Origin: Burkholderiales bacterium
GTDB taxonomy: Bacteria; Pseudomonadota; Gammaproteobacteria; Burkholderiales; Burkholderiaceae_C
DNA length: 21,776 nt
Assembly (NCBI GenBank): GCA_947372225.1
Contig: CANBSV010000040.1
Span: forward strand, 1-21,776
Direction of reading: 5' to 3'
A program made the position numbers and the translations under genes. Below, piece by piece: positions 14,564 to 21,644 of this stretch. The notes beneath the pieces are model-generated. The model saw only the letters and a program-made list of their open reading frames with translations, had not been told where the DNA came from and did not search any database. Positions within the stretch are counted from its first letter, which is position 1. Each line of letters starts with the position of its first letter.

Positions 14564-16384
14564 ATGTCCGCGCATCCTGCCGAAGGTTCGACCTTTGCCT
14601 CGTCACCCACCACTGATGACGATTTCCCGACACGGGTCTCGCCCGGTGCGCCTGACAACGTGGCTGGAGACGAAGTGTCGTTGACGTTGCCGGGTGGGGC
14701 TTTGGCCGATGGCGAGACGCTGAAGCAGGTGGGGCGTTACCGGGTTCACGAGCGGCTGGGCCGTGGTGGTATGGCCACCGTTTTCAAGGCACACGATCCG
14801 GGAATCGGGCGAGATGTGGCCATCAAGTTCTTGCATGCGTCGCTGTGCGAGGAGCCGGAATATCGGGCACGCTTCCTCAGCGAGGCTCGTGCGGCCGGCG
14901 GGCTGTCTCACCCGAACATCGTCACCGTTCACGATGTCGGCGAAATCGATGGTCGTCCCTACATGGCCATGGAACTGCTCGACGGTGAGACGCTCAGCGA
15001 AGTGATTGCCGGCAGTCCGCCGCTGCCGATCCGCGACGTCGTTGTGATGGGTGCCCAACTCGCCCGCGCACTCGACTACGCGCATTCGCGCGGCATCGTG
15101 CACCGCGACATCAAGCCCGGCAACATCATGCAGGTCAGGGGCACGAAGACGGTGAAGGTGACCGACTTCGGCATCGCCCACATCGAGTCGGCCGGGTCCG
15201 AGCAGCGAACCCGCGTGGGCGACATCCTGGGCACCCCGCAGTACATGTCTCCGGAACAGGCCAAGGGTGAGCGCCTCGACGGCCGCTCCGATCTGTTTTC
15301 GACAGGCATCGTTCTGTACCAGTTGTTGACCGGCCAGCGGCCTTTCAAGGGCGACAGTCTGGTGTCTCTGGCGATGCAGATCACCACGGCCGAGCCCACG
15401 CCCATCGAGCAGCTCCGGCCAGAAGTGCCGGCGGCCGTGCGCCGCATCGTGGCGCGATGTCTTGCGAAGTCACCTGACCGGCGCTATCGCTCCGGTCAGG
15501 AACTGGCCGAGGCCTTGAACAAGGTGTTGGTCGAACTCGATGCGGCGGAGTTGGAAAAGAGCCGCGAACGCATCGTGCCCCTGCGGGTCAAGTGGGCCGC
15601 GACGATGGCCTTGATCGTTGCCGTCGTGATGGCGCTGACCGCGACCGTGATCAACCAGCGCCAATACGCCGCGATGATCAGCCAGGCCACGGATTACGGC
15701 GCTTCGCTGGCGCGTTTCATTGCTGCGCAAAACGCCGTGTCCGCGCTGTCTGAGGACTGGGTCGCGGTCGAGGTCGCGATTCAGGAAATGATGCGCGCGA
15801 AGGACTTCCAGGGCATCACGGTGGTCGACCGCGAGGGACTGGTGCGCGCCACCAGCGGCAACAACGTCGGCCAGCCTTATCAGGCACCTGCCAGCGAATC
15901 CCTCGGTGAGCGCAAGGGTGGTGTGGCGGTGACGCGGTTCACGGCTGACGGCGAGTCCGTACTTGGCTTTGAAGCGCCGATCACATTCCAGGGCAAGCGG
16001 GTCGGGACCGTCGCACTGGGCGTGCCGGAGCGGCCCCTGATTGGGGTGGCCAGGTTGTCGATCGTGTTGATGGTCGCGCTGGTCGTGGTGACAGTATTGG
16101 CGGTGGCGGTGGCGATGTACTTCGTCGTCAACTGGTTCGCCCAGCCGATCAAGTTGCTCGGCGAGTCGATGCAGGAAATCGCCAAAGGTCGTTTTGATCA
16201 CCGCATCGCCGAGCAGCGCAAGGATGAATTCGGCATCCTCTACCTCGGCTTCGATCAGATGGCGCAGGCGCTCGCCGCCCGACAGGCCGGCGGGCTCGAT
16301 GGCTCCGCCTCGACGTCACCGCCGACACCGACCCCCACTGGCGGGCTGTCACAGGCCGAAGCCGACACTGCGGCATTGGGTTAA
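14564..16384 (+). CDS. Transmembrane Ser/Thr protein kinase with periplasmic loop and C-terminal HAMP domain
   Basis: This is a 606-residue Hanks-type kinase. The Thr/Ser-rich N-terminal tail (1-55) is followed by the kinase domain at about 59-320. Its G-loop is GRGGMA at 66-71, with K88, catalytic HRDIKPGN at 180-187 (D182), DFG at 201-203 and an activation segment ending in SPE at 229-231. TM1 spans about 344-363, a ~130-residue periplasmic sensor region 364-497, TM2 498-522 and a HAMP-like domain 523-570. It ends in a Pro/Thr-rich tail. The start at ATG 14564 has AAGGAG 9 nt upstream; the open frame before it is discarded. The next gene starts 13 bp after the stop, so the kinase heads an operon with two envelope lipoproteins. 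The stimulus and substrates are unknown; the divergent FHA-PP2C protein is the obvious candidate partner. Confidence 0.92.
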   Translation: MSAHPAEGSTFASSPTTDDDFPTRVSPGAPDNVAGDEVSLTLPGGALADGETLKQVGRYRVHERLGRGGMATVFKAHDPGIGRDVAIKFLHASLCEEPEYRARFLSEARAAGGLSHPNIVTVHDVGEIDGRPYMAMELLDGETLSEVIAGSPPLPIRDVVVMGAQLARALDYAHSRGIVHRDIKPGNIMQVRGTKTVKVTDFGIAHIESAGSEQRTRVGDILGTPQYMSPEQAKGERLDGRSDLFSTGIVLYQLLTGQRPFKGDSLVSLAMQITTAEPTPIEQLRPEVPAAVRRIVARCLAKSPDRRYRSGQELAEALNKVLVELDAAELEKSRERIVPLRVKWAATMALIVAVVMALTATVINQRQYAAMISQATDYGASLARFIAAQNAVSALSEDWVAVEVAIQEMMRAKDFQGITVVDREGLVRATSGNNVGQPYQAPASESLGERKGGVAVTRFTADGESVLGFEAPITFQGKRVGTVALGVPERPLIGVARLSIVLMVALVVVTVLAVAVAMYFVVNWFAQPIKLLGESMQEIAKGRFDHRIAEQRKDEFGILYLGFDQMAQALAARQAGGLDGSASTSPPTPTPTGGLSQAEADTAALG

Positions 16385-16397
16385 GGCAGCACGGTCG

Positions 16398-17423
16398 ATG
16401 CGTTTCGGACGTTTTCTGCGGTTCATCGCCGTCGTGTGGGTCGCTCTGTTGGCCGCATGCTCCAGTTCGCCGCCCAGGCGTGTCGATGTTCCCGTCGAGC
16501 CCGAGCGGTCTGCTGGCATGGTGATCGGTCGCAGCGATCGACTGTTGATCTACCGGCCCAGCCGTGACGACACGCTGCGGTCCATAGCCGCGCAATTCCT
16601 GGGCGACGAAGAGCGCGATTGGGTCATTGCCGACTTCAACCACATCAAAGGTGCGGTGCCTGATCAGCCGCTGGTCGTGCCGCTCAAGCCTTTGAACCCG
16701 ATCGGCGTGCAGGACGACCGCTATCAGACCGTGCCGATTCTTTGCTACCACCGTTTCGGCGGCGCGAGCAGCAAGATGTCGGTGTCGCCTGGCAACTTTG
16801 CAGCCCAGCTTGACTGGTTGGCGCGCAATGACTACCGGGTGATCCGGCTGTCGCAACTGATCGGCTTTTTGCAAGGGCGCGAGCCACTGCCGAAGCGCTC
16901 TGTCGTGATCACGATGGACGATGGCTACTCTTCGGTCTACCGCTACGCGCTGCCTCAGTTGCGCAAGTACGGATTCCCGGCGACCGTGTTTGTGTATTCC
17001 GATTTCATCGGCGCGGGCGACGGCTTGAGCTGGACCCAGCTGACAGAACTGAAAGCCTCGGGTCTCGTCGACATCCAGGCCCATTCCAAGACCCATCGCA
17101 ACCTGATCGAGCGCCTGCCTGGCGAGACCGACGATTCGTACCGGCAGAACCTCGATATCGAGGCGCGTGCGCCGCAGGAGTTGCTGGAGCGCCGTTTGGC
17201 CAGCCCGGTGCGCCAGTATGCGTATCCGTTCGGCGATGCCAACGAGGCCGTGCTGGGCGCTCTGGCGCGCCAGCAGTATGAGTTGGCAGTCACGGTGACC
17301 CCGGGCGGTAACCCTTTCTTTTCGATGCCCCTGATGCTGCGTCGAACCATGATCTTCGGCGACATCGACATCGACACGTTCAAGGCCAAGCTGCAGATCA
17401 GCCGAGGTGGAGTGGCGCCATGA
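16398..17423 (+). CDS. Polysaccharide deacetylase lipoprotein with N-terminal LysM-like segment
   Basis: This 341-residue protein has a lipoprotein signal peptide (MRFGRFLRFIAVVWVALLAAC), so C21 would be lipidated. At about 48-97 lies a LysM-like stretch (DDTLRSIAAQFLGDE). The NodB-type deacetylase domain runs from about 111 to 330: PILCYHRFGG, TMDDGY at 172-177 with D174/D175, and HSKTH at 229-233 with both metal-binding histidines. This family removes acetyl groups from N-acetylated sugars such as peptidoglycan or exopolysaccharide, and here would act at the outer membrane or periplasm. The ATG at 16398 is chosen because it begins the signal peptide. It starts 13 bp after the kinase stop and overlaps the next gene by ATGA, indicating co-transcription. 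The substrate is unproven, though the LysM-like part favours peptidoglycan. Confidence 0.9.
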   Translation: MRFGRFLRFIAVVWVALLAACSSSPPRRVDVPVEPERSAGMVIGRSDRLLIYRPSRDDTLRSIAAQFLGDEERDWVIADFNHIKGAVPDQPLVVPLKPLNPIGVQDDRYQTVPILCYHRFGGASSKMSVSPGNFAAQLDWLARNDYRVIRLSQLIGFLQGREPLPKRSVVITMDDGYSSVYRYALPQLRKYGFPATVFVYSDFIGAGDGLSWTQLTELKASGLVDIQAHSKTHRNLIERLPGETDDSYRQNLDIEARAPQELLERRLASPVRQYAYPFGDANEAVLGALARQQYELAVTVTPGGNPFFSMPLMLRRTMIFGDIDIDTFKAKLQISRGGVAP

Positions 17424-18241
17424 GGCGGCTCGTCGTTTCCGTGTGCGTCGTGGCGATGGCCGGCTGCGCTGTGGCGCCGCCGACATCGGGAGCCTTCCCA
17501 AGTGCGTCCCTTGGCCCCGCGAGGGCATCGCCCTCGGCTTTTGAGCAGCAGTACCGTGATCGTGCCGCCAGTGCACAGCGTGAGGGTCACCTGGCCGATG
17601 CGGCCATCGCCTGGGAGGTGCTTACGGTGCTGCGTCCTGATGCCGCTGAATATCGAGATGCCCTGGCTGAGACCCGTCGACAGATCGACGTTTCTGTGGC
17701 CGAGCGGCTGCCGCGCGCAGCTGCGGCGCAGCGTCGGGGTGATCTCGAGACGGCGACCCAGTTGTACCTGTCAGTGCTGGCGCTGCAGCCCAACTCGTCG
17801 ACTGCCGCCGACGCCTTGCGCAGCATGGAGCGCGAGCGGGTGAAGCGTCAGCAGCTGGGGCGGCTGTCGCGCCTGACGCTGGCGCGTCGCGGTTCTGAAA
17901 CGATGGGCTCCAATGACAAGCCCGTGGCGCCTGCAGGGGTGGACCGCAATGAACTCGAGCATGCGGCGATCCTTGCCCGTCAGGGGGAGATAGACAGCGC
18001 CATCACCTTGCTGGAGCGACGCATTGCCGCCGACCGCAGCGATCGCGCTGCGAGCAGCATGCTGGCCGACCTCTACGAGCGCAAGGCGGATGACCTGCTG
18101 GTGGCGCGAGACACCGCGGGCGCCATGGCCTTGCTGGAAAAAAGCCTGCGCCTTGATCCTGGCGATGCGCAGGTCACGGAGCGCCTGAAGCAACTGCGCA
18201 GCGCCCCCGGCTCCAAGCCGGTCGACACGAAGGGACGGTAG
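17420..18241 (+). CDS. TPR-repeat lipoprotein
   Basis: This 273-residue protein has a short lipoprotein signal (MRRLVVSVCVVAMAGC, C16 lipidated) and a Ser/Pro/Ala-rich linker, then helical tetratricopeptide-like repeats. Examples are GHLADAAIAWEVLTVLRPD at about 56-74, RGDLETATQLYLSVLALQP at 105-123, QGEIDSAITLLERRIAAD and RDTAGAMALLEKSLRLDPGD. It has no catalytic motif, so it is probably a protein-interaction scaffold in the periplasm. Its ATG overlaps the deacetylase stop (ATGA, 17420-17423), so translation is probably coupled. It ends the kinase / deacetylase / TPR operon and converges on the LysM-TPR lipoprotein. The partner is unknown. Confidence 0.82.
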   Translation: MRRLVVSVCVVAMAGCAVAPPTSGAFPSASLGPARASPSAFEQQYRDRAASAQREGHLADAAIAWEVLTVLRPDAAEYRDALAETRRQIDVSVAERLPRAAAAQRRGDLETATQLYLSVLALQPNSSTAADALRSMERERVKRQQLGRLSRLTLARRGSETMGSNDKPVAPAGVDRNELEHAAILARQGEIDSAITLLERRIAADRSDRAASSMLADLYERKADDLLVARDTAGAMALLEKSLRLDPGDAQVTERLKQLRSAPGSKPVDTKGR

Positions 18242-18355
18242 TGGCTTGCGGGGCCGCAGCCGCTCAAGCCCTCGATCGACTGGTTCTACCTGCTGACAGG
18301 CTCTTCCACGCTGATTTGGCGGGTCGTCTTTCGTATCAACAACCCACCATGGCCG

Positions 18356-19258
18356 TCACTTCAGCGACTTGATCTTTTCCTTCAGCGAGAGGGCCTTTTG
18401 CCGCTCAAGCCGAGCGGTGTCGTTGCCGGGCTCGAGTTGCATGACAACGTCCCAATGGCGGATTGAACCGTCCAGATCCTGCTTGGCGAAGGCACCGCGC
18501 GCGGTCGCGGTATAGCGCTGCACCAGACGGCGACGCAGGCCTTCGGCTTTGGCCTGAGCCTCGGTGCTCAGTTCTCCGCTGGTGGCCACGCGATAGTCGC
18601 TGTAGGCACGCTCCAACTCGCCCCGCTTTTCGGCTGCGTCAGCTGAGGCAAGAGCCTTTTCGCTGGAACTCGGTTCCGCCGGGGCTGACGCTGCCGCCGG
18701 GACCGGCGCGCTGGGCACCGGCTTGTCAGTGCGGCGCGGTTCCGGTTCGAGCGCACCGGGCGGTGGCGCTTTGCCAGGAACGCGAATGACCTGACCACCG
18801 GCCACCTGGCGCGGGATCTTGATGTCGTTGTATCGAGCCAGTATGTAGAACGAGTAGATGTCGCCAAGGAAGCGCCCTGCAATGCGCGACAAGGTGTCCG
18901 TAGACCGCACCGTGTAGGGAAATGACTCGCGTCCAAGCAGAGCGACCGGATCTGCAGTGATCTGGCGCATCAGGTTCTGGGCCAGCTTGTTGGTCGGGTC
19001 GCCGGCCAGTACTCGCTGCAGTTCGGCCTTCGCTTGTTCTTCGTTACCTGTTTCCAGCAGGTCAGCCGCAGCCATCGCCAGCTTTTGCGCCTGCTGCGGC
19101 GTGGAAGGCGGTGGCGGGCCGGCCGGCGCCGTCGGCGCTTCGACCTTCACCGTGGGTTCAGGCGCAGCCACAGGCGCTGCCGGTTTGACGGCGGGTGCAG
19201 CGCACGCGCCCAGCAAGGTGGCCGTGAAGCAAAGCAAAATCAGTCGTGTGGAAAACAT
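18356..19258 (-). CDS. LysM and TPR lipoprotein
   Basis: This 300-residue lipoprotein begins MFSTRLILLCFTATLLGAC (C19 lipidated), followed by a long Pro/Ala linker suited to crossing the periplasm. A TPR-like helical pair (GNEEQAKAELQRVLAGDPTN, about 71-90) precedes a LysM domain at about 113-163 (YTVRSTDTLSRIAGRFLGD, then QVAGGQVIRVPG), expected to bind peptidoglycan glycan. A second Pro/Ala-rich linker follows, then C-terminal TPR-like helices ending DLDGSIRHWDVVMQLEPGND. The LysM core resembles the LysM-like part of the deacetylase encoded nearby, and the C-terminal TPR resembles the end of the TPR lipoprotein on the other strand. It is divergent from the lytic transglycosylase gene. The role is likely as a wall-bound adaptor. 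Confidence 0.85.
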   Translation of the reverse strand: MFSTRLILLCFTATLLGACAAPAVKPAAPVAAPEPTVKVEAPTAPAGPPPPSTPQQAQKLAMAAADLLETGNEEQAKAELQRVLAGDPTNKLAQNLMRQITADPVALLGRESFPYTVRSTDTLSRIAGRFLGDIYSFYILARYNDIKIPRQVAGGQVIRVPGKAPPPGALEPEPRRTDKPVPSAPVPAAASAPAEPSSSEKALASADAAEKRGELERAYSDYRVATSGELSTEAQAKAEGLRRRLVQRYTATARGAFAKQDLDGSIRHWDVVMQLEPGNDTARLERQKALSLKEKIKSLK

Positions 19259-19301
19259 GGATTGGAATCGTTGTGCCTGTGCGCTGAGGTGCCGTCACCG
19301 A

Positions 19302-20705
19302 ATGCGAGCTGCAGATTATCGGTCGACGCCGAAAGCGGCGGCAAGCCGTGTGCGCCGTTGGCGATGCGGGTTGCTTGCCTGTTGGGTTTTTGCCGCGGCG
19401 GCGTTGGCGCAACCCGCCCCGGACCTGCCCTCTTGCTTGAAAGCGTTGCGCCACGACTTGCCAGCGCAACCGCCCGTGCGGCCTGACAGCTTTGAGCGCT
19501 ACACGCGCTCGGTCGAAGACCTCCGCACATTGATCGAACAGTCCAGCGCGTCACAGCCTGAATTCAAGCTGCCGATCTGGGACTACGTCGCGCGACTGGT
19601 CGACGCGCAGCGCGAGGCCGGCGGGCGCGAGGTGCTGGATCGTCACGTCGCCGCATTGGCCGACATCGAACGCCGACATGGCGTTGATGCGGCTACCGCG
19701 GTGGCGGTGTTCGGCGTCGAGACCGACTACGGCCGTGCTCCCGGTCGCTATCCGGTGGTCGATGCGACGCTGAGCCGCGCTTGCTTGAACTTGGGCAGTC
19801 GAGAGCGCAAGGCGCATTTCTTTGCTGCGCTGTATTTGCTTCAGGAAGGGCTGGTGCGGCCCGAGACGTTCCGTGGATCGTGGGCCGGTGCCTTCGGCCT
19901 GACCCAGTTCATGCCCGGCACGTTTCTGAAGAACATGGACGACGGCGATGGCTCAGGCGACATCGACATCGTCTCCAGCGTGCCCGATGCGCTGGCCACC
20001 ACTGCGCGCTACCTGAACGGCCTGGGCTGGGTGGCTGGCATGCCGTGGGGTGTCGAAGTCAGCGTTCCGCGCGAGTCGGCATCCGCGTGGAATGCTCTTG
20101 AACGCGACCACAGTTGCCTGGAGTTGTCGTCGCCTGAAGGCCTGTGCAAAGGTGTGTCGCAATGGGCCGCGGCTGGTGTGCGGCGCATCGATGGCAGTGC
20201 ATTGCTGACGGCCGATTCGGCCAGCGTGGCGCCGTGGCGCGCCGACACCGTGACAGCGCTGTTGATGCCTGCCGGCATCGATGGACCCGCTTGGCTGGTC
20301 ACGCGCAATTTTCAGGCGGCATGGCGCTACAACCGGGCCGACGCCTACGCGCTGTCGATCGGCTTGCTGGCGGACCGGCTGCGCGGCGCGGCCCCGCCGC
20401 GCACGGTTTGGCCTACCGACGATCCGGCCTTGTCGCGCGTTGAATTTGCCGAACTGCAGGGCCTGTTGCTGCGCCGGGGCCACTGTGATGTCACGCCCGA
20501 CGGGCACGATGGCCCGCGCACCCGGGGGGCCATCTCCGCGGAGGAGATTGCCCTGGGCTGGGCCCCGAGTGGTCGTGCCGGGTCCAAGTTGCTCAGCGCA
20601 CTGCGTGCGGCGGTGTCTCAGGCAGATCCGGTGCCACCCGCTTTATCGCCGGATGGTCCCCCGGTACGGCCGCCAGACTGTTCAAGCAGCGGCGGCTCTG
20701 GCTGA
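19302..20705 (+). CDS. Lytic murein transglycosylase, MltB family
   Basis: MltB-type enzymes cleave the MurNAc-GlcNAc bond of peptidoglycan to form 1,6-anhydro ends. From ATG 19302 the product is 467 residues with a hydrophobic signal segment at about 23-36 (cleavage near ALA-QP, no lipobox). The catalytic domain (about 60-365) has VFGVETDYGR with catalytic E140, GSWAGAFGLTQFMPGTFLKNM at 192-212, and DALATTARYLNGLGW. A C-terminal peptidoglycan-binding domain lies at about 395-450 (ELQGLLLRRG, DGHDGPRTRGAI). The start is uncertain: GTG 19350 would give a tighter signal peptide, while ATG 19257 would overlap the start codon of the divergent lipoprotein. The nearby LysM and deacetylase genes make joint action on the wall plausible. 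Confidence 0.92.
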   Translation: MRAADYRSTPKAAASRVRRWRCGLLACWVFAAAALAQPAPDLPSCLKALRHDLPAQPPVRPDSFERYTRSVEDLRTLIEQSSASQPEFKLPIWDYVARLVDAQREAGGREVLDRHVAALADIERRHGVDAATAVAVFGVETDYGRAPGRYPVVDATLSRACLNLGSRERKAHFFAALYLLQEGLVRPETFRGSWAGAFGLTQFMPGTFLKNMDDGDGSGDIDIVSSVPDALATTARYLNGLGWVAGMPWGVEVSVPRESASAWNALERDHSCLELSSPEGLCKGVSQWAAAGVRRIDGSALLTADSASVAPWRADTVTALLMPAGIDGPAWLVTRNFQAAWRYNRADAYALSIGLLADRLRGAAPPRTVWPTDDPALSRVEFAELQGLLLRRGHCDVTPDGHDGPRTRGAISAEEIALGWAPSGRAGSKLLSALRAAVSQADPVPPALSPDGPPVRPPDCSSSGGSG

Positions 20706-20736
20706 CCTGCACCGCTGTCAGCCCGATCGCAAGTGA

Positions 20737-21216
20737 TCAGCGGCGCACGCTCACCCGGCCCGCGTAAAGACCGGGCGTCGAATCGGCAATCTCGGTGGCA
20801 CCGGCCACACGCCGGAAGAAGTCGACAGCACCGACCGCACCGGCGATGGCATAGCCATAGCCCACGGTGCGCATCTCCTCCAAGGCTGTGCGCAGCAGCG
20901 CGCTTCCGACCCCTGAGCCGCGAGCTGAGGTCTGAACGCCAATCGGGCCGACGAACCCACGAGCGGTCGCGTCGTAGCAGACAAAGCCGATCGGCTGTTC
21001 GCCTTGCACCGCCACCTGCAGGCTGACGGGACGGTTGTGCAGCGCCGCCCGTGCCTCGCTGGCCCAACCGGTACCGAATTCAGTGGCCACCCAGGACACG
21101 ATCTCTTCGTGTTCGCAACCGATGGGCTTGCGCACCAACCAGTCTGCGTGGCGCGGGTCTGTCTCGTCCACGATGGGCTCAGGTAGCGCGTACAGCCGGA
21201 TCAGCATGTCGGTCAT
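20737..21216 (-). CDS. GNAT-family N-acetyltransferase
   Basis: The roughly 160-residue protein has the GNAT acetyl-CoA fold. Around residues 80-115 lies GFVCYDATARGFVGPIGV (strand beta4), followed by the pyrophosphate-binding SARGSGVGSALLRTAL, matching the R/Q-x-x-G-x-G/A motif, and then GYGYAIAGAVGAVDFFRRV near the end. The acceptor substrate cannot be read from sequence; such proteins acetylate amines of small molecules, peptides or proteins. The start is not certain: ATG 21216 (MTDMLIRLYALPEP) is used here, but GTG 21231 and ATG 21225 are in frame and change only five or fewer residues. It is a single gene, transcribed towards the transglycosylase gene, with 31 bp between stops. Confidence 0.87.
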   Translation of the reverse strand: MTDMLIRLYALPEPIVDETDPRHADWLVRKPIGCEHEEIVSWVATEFGTGWASEARAALHNRPVSLQVAVQGEQPIGFVCYDATARGFVGPIGVQTSARGSGVGSALLRTALEEMRTVGYGYAIAGAVGAVDFFRRVAGATEIADSTPGLYAGRVSVRR

Positions 21217-21307
21217 GACCGGCATTCTCACCGTTGCCCACTTCTCAGTGCGTGCATGTTGTTAAGGTGCTGACCTGCCACCTTCGCCGTTCCTCATCGG
21301 TTCCCCC

Positions 21308-21628
21308 ATGTACGACCACAACCAGTCCGAGCTCCCACGCTCGTTCATCGAGCTGTTCATGGCGCCCGGTGCGACCAAGCCGCGCGAGACGCGGGCGGCC
21401 ATCGCGGCCCGCTACGACCTGTGCGAGGACATGGCGCAAATGCTCACCGAGCACGCGAGTGCGAAATTGCTTGAGCTGGGCGTGACCGAACAGGATGTGC
21501 TCGAGCGCATGCACCTCGGCTTGCTGCAGGACACGACCGCGATCACTGCGCCTGAGGCGCAGTGGATCGTTTGCCGGCTGGCCGAACTGCTGGACTGGCC
21601 GATGGGTAACTGGCTGAAGCCCGGCTGA
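21308..21628 (+). CDS. Small conserved-looking protein of unknown function
   Basis: This 106-residue soluble protein starts MYDHNQSELPRSFIELFMAPG. It contains RYDLCEDMAQMLTEHA at about 35-50, a predicted helical stretch LLELGVTEQDVLERMHLGLL, and ends LDWPMGNWLKP. I recall similar short proteins in Burkholderiales carrying the inherited database label 'ATPase with chaperone activity'. No Walker A or B motif is present here, so that label has no support from the sequence. It has one cysteine and no signal peptide or membrane segment. It converges with the CusF-like gene, and its stop codon lies in the loop of the 21613-21644 hairpin. The function is unknown. Confidence 0.75.
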   Translation: MYDHNQSELPRSFIELFMAPGATKPRETRAAIAARYDLCEDMAQMLTEHASAKLLELGVTEQDVLERMHLGLLQDTTAITAPEAQWIVCRLAELLDWPMGNWLKPG

Positions 21629-21644
21629 GCATCCGGGCTTCAGC
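21613..21644. terminator. Perfect 12-bp hairpin between convergent genes
   Basis: GCTGAAGCCCGG (21613-21624) and CCGGGCTTCAGC (21633-21644) form a perfect inverted repeat with an 8-nt loop. The plus-strand stop (21626-21628) lies in the loop and the minus-strand stop (21640-21642) in the stem. Neither side has a T-tract, so it may act as a bidirectional pausing or 3'-end stability element rather than a classic terminator. Confidence 0.55.

Noticed and set aside
16149..17576. Long open frame on the minus strand opposite the kinase end and deacetylase (about 475 codons).
   Set aside because: It spans two well-supported genes and their junction, and its Arg/His/Pro-rich translation has no family features.
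18242..18355. Gap between the convergent lipoprotein genes as a terminator or small RNA site.
   Set aside because: I found no stable hairpin with a T-tract and no promoter-like pair, so nothing is claimed.
18957..19301. In-frame upstream extension of the transglycosylase gene into the LysM-TPR lipoprotein region.
   Set aside because: It is antisense to the signal peptide and linker of a good lipoprotein gene and would put about 115 residues before the signal segment of the transglycosylase.
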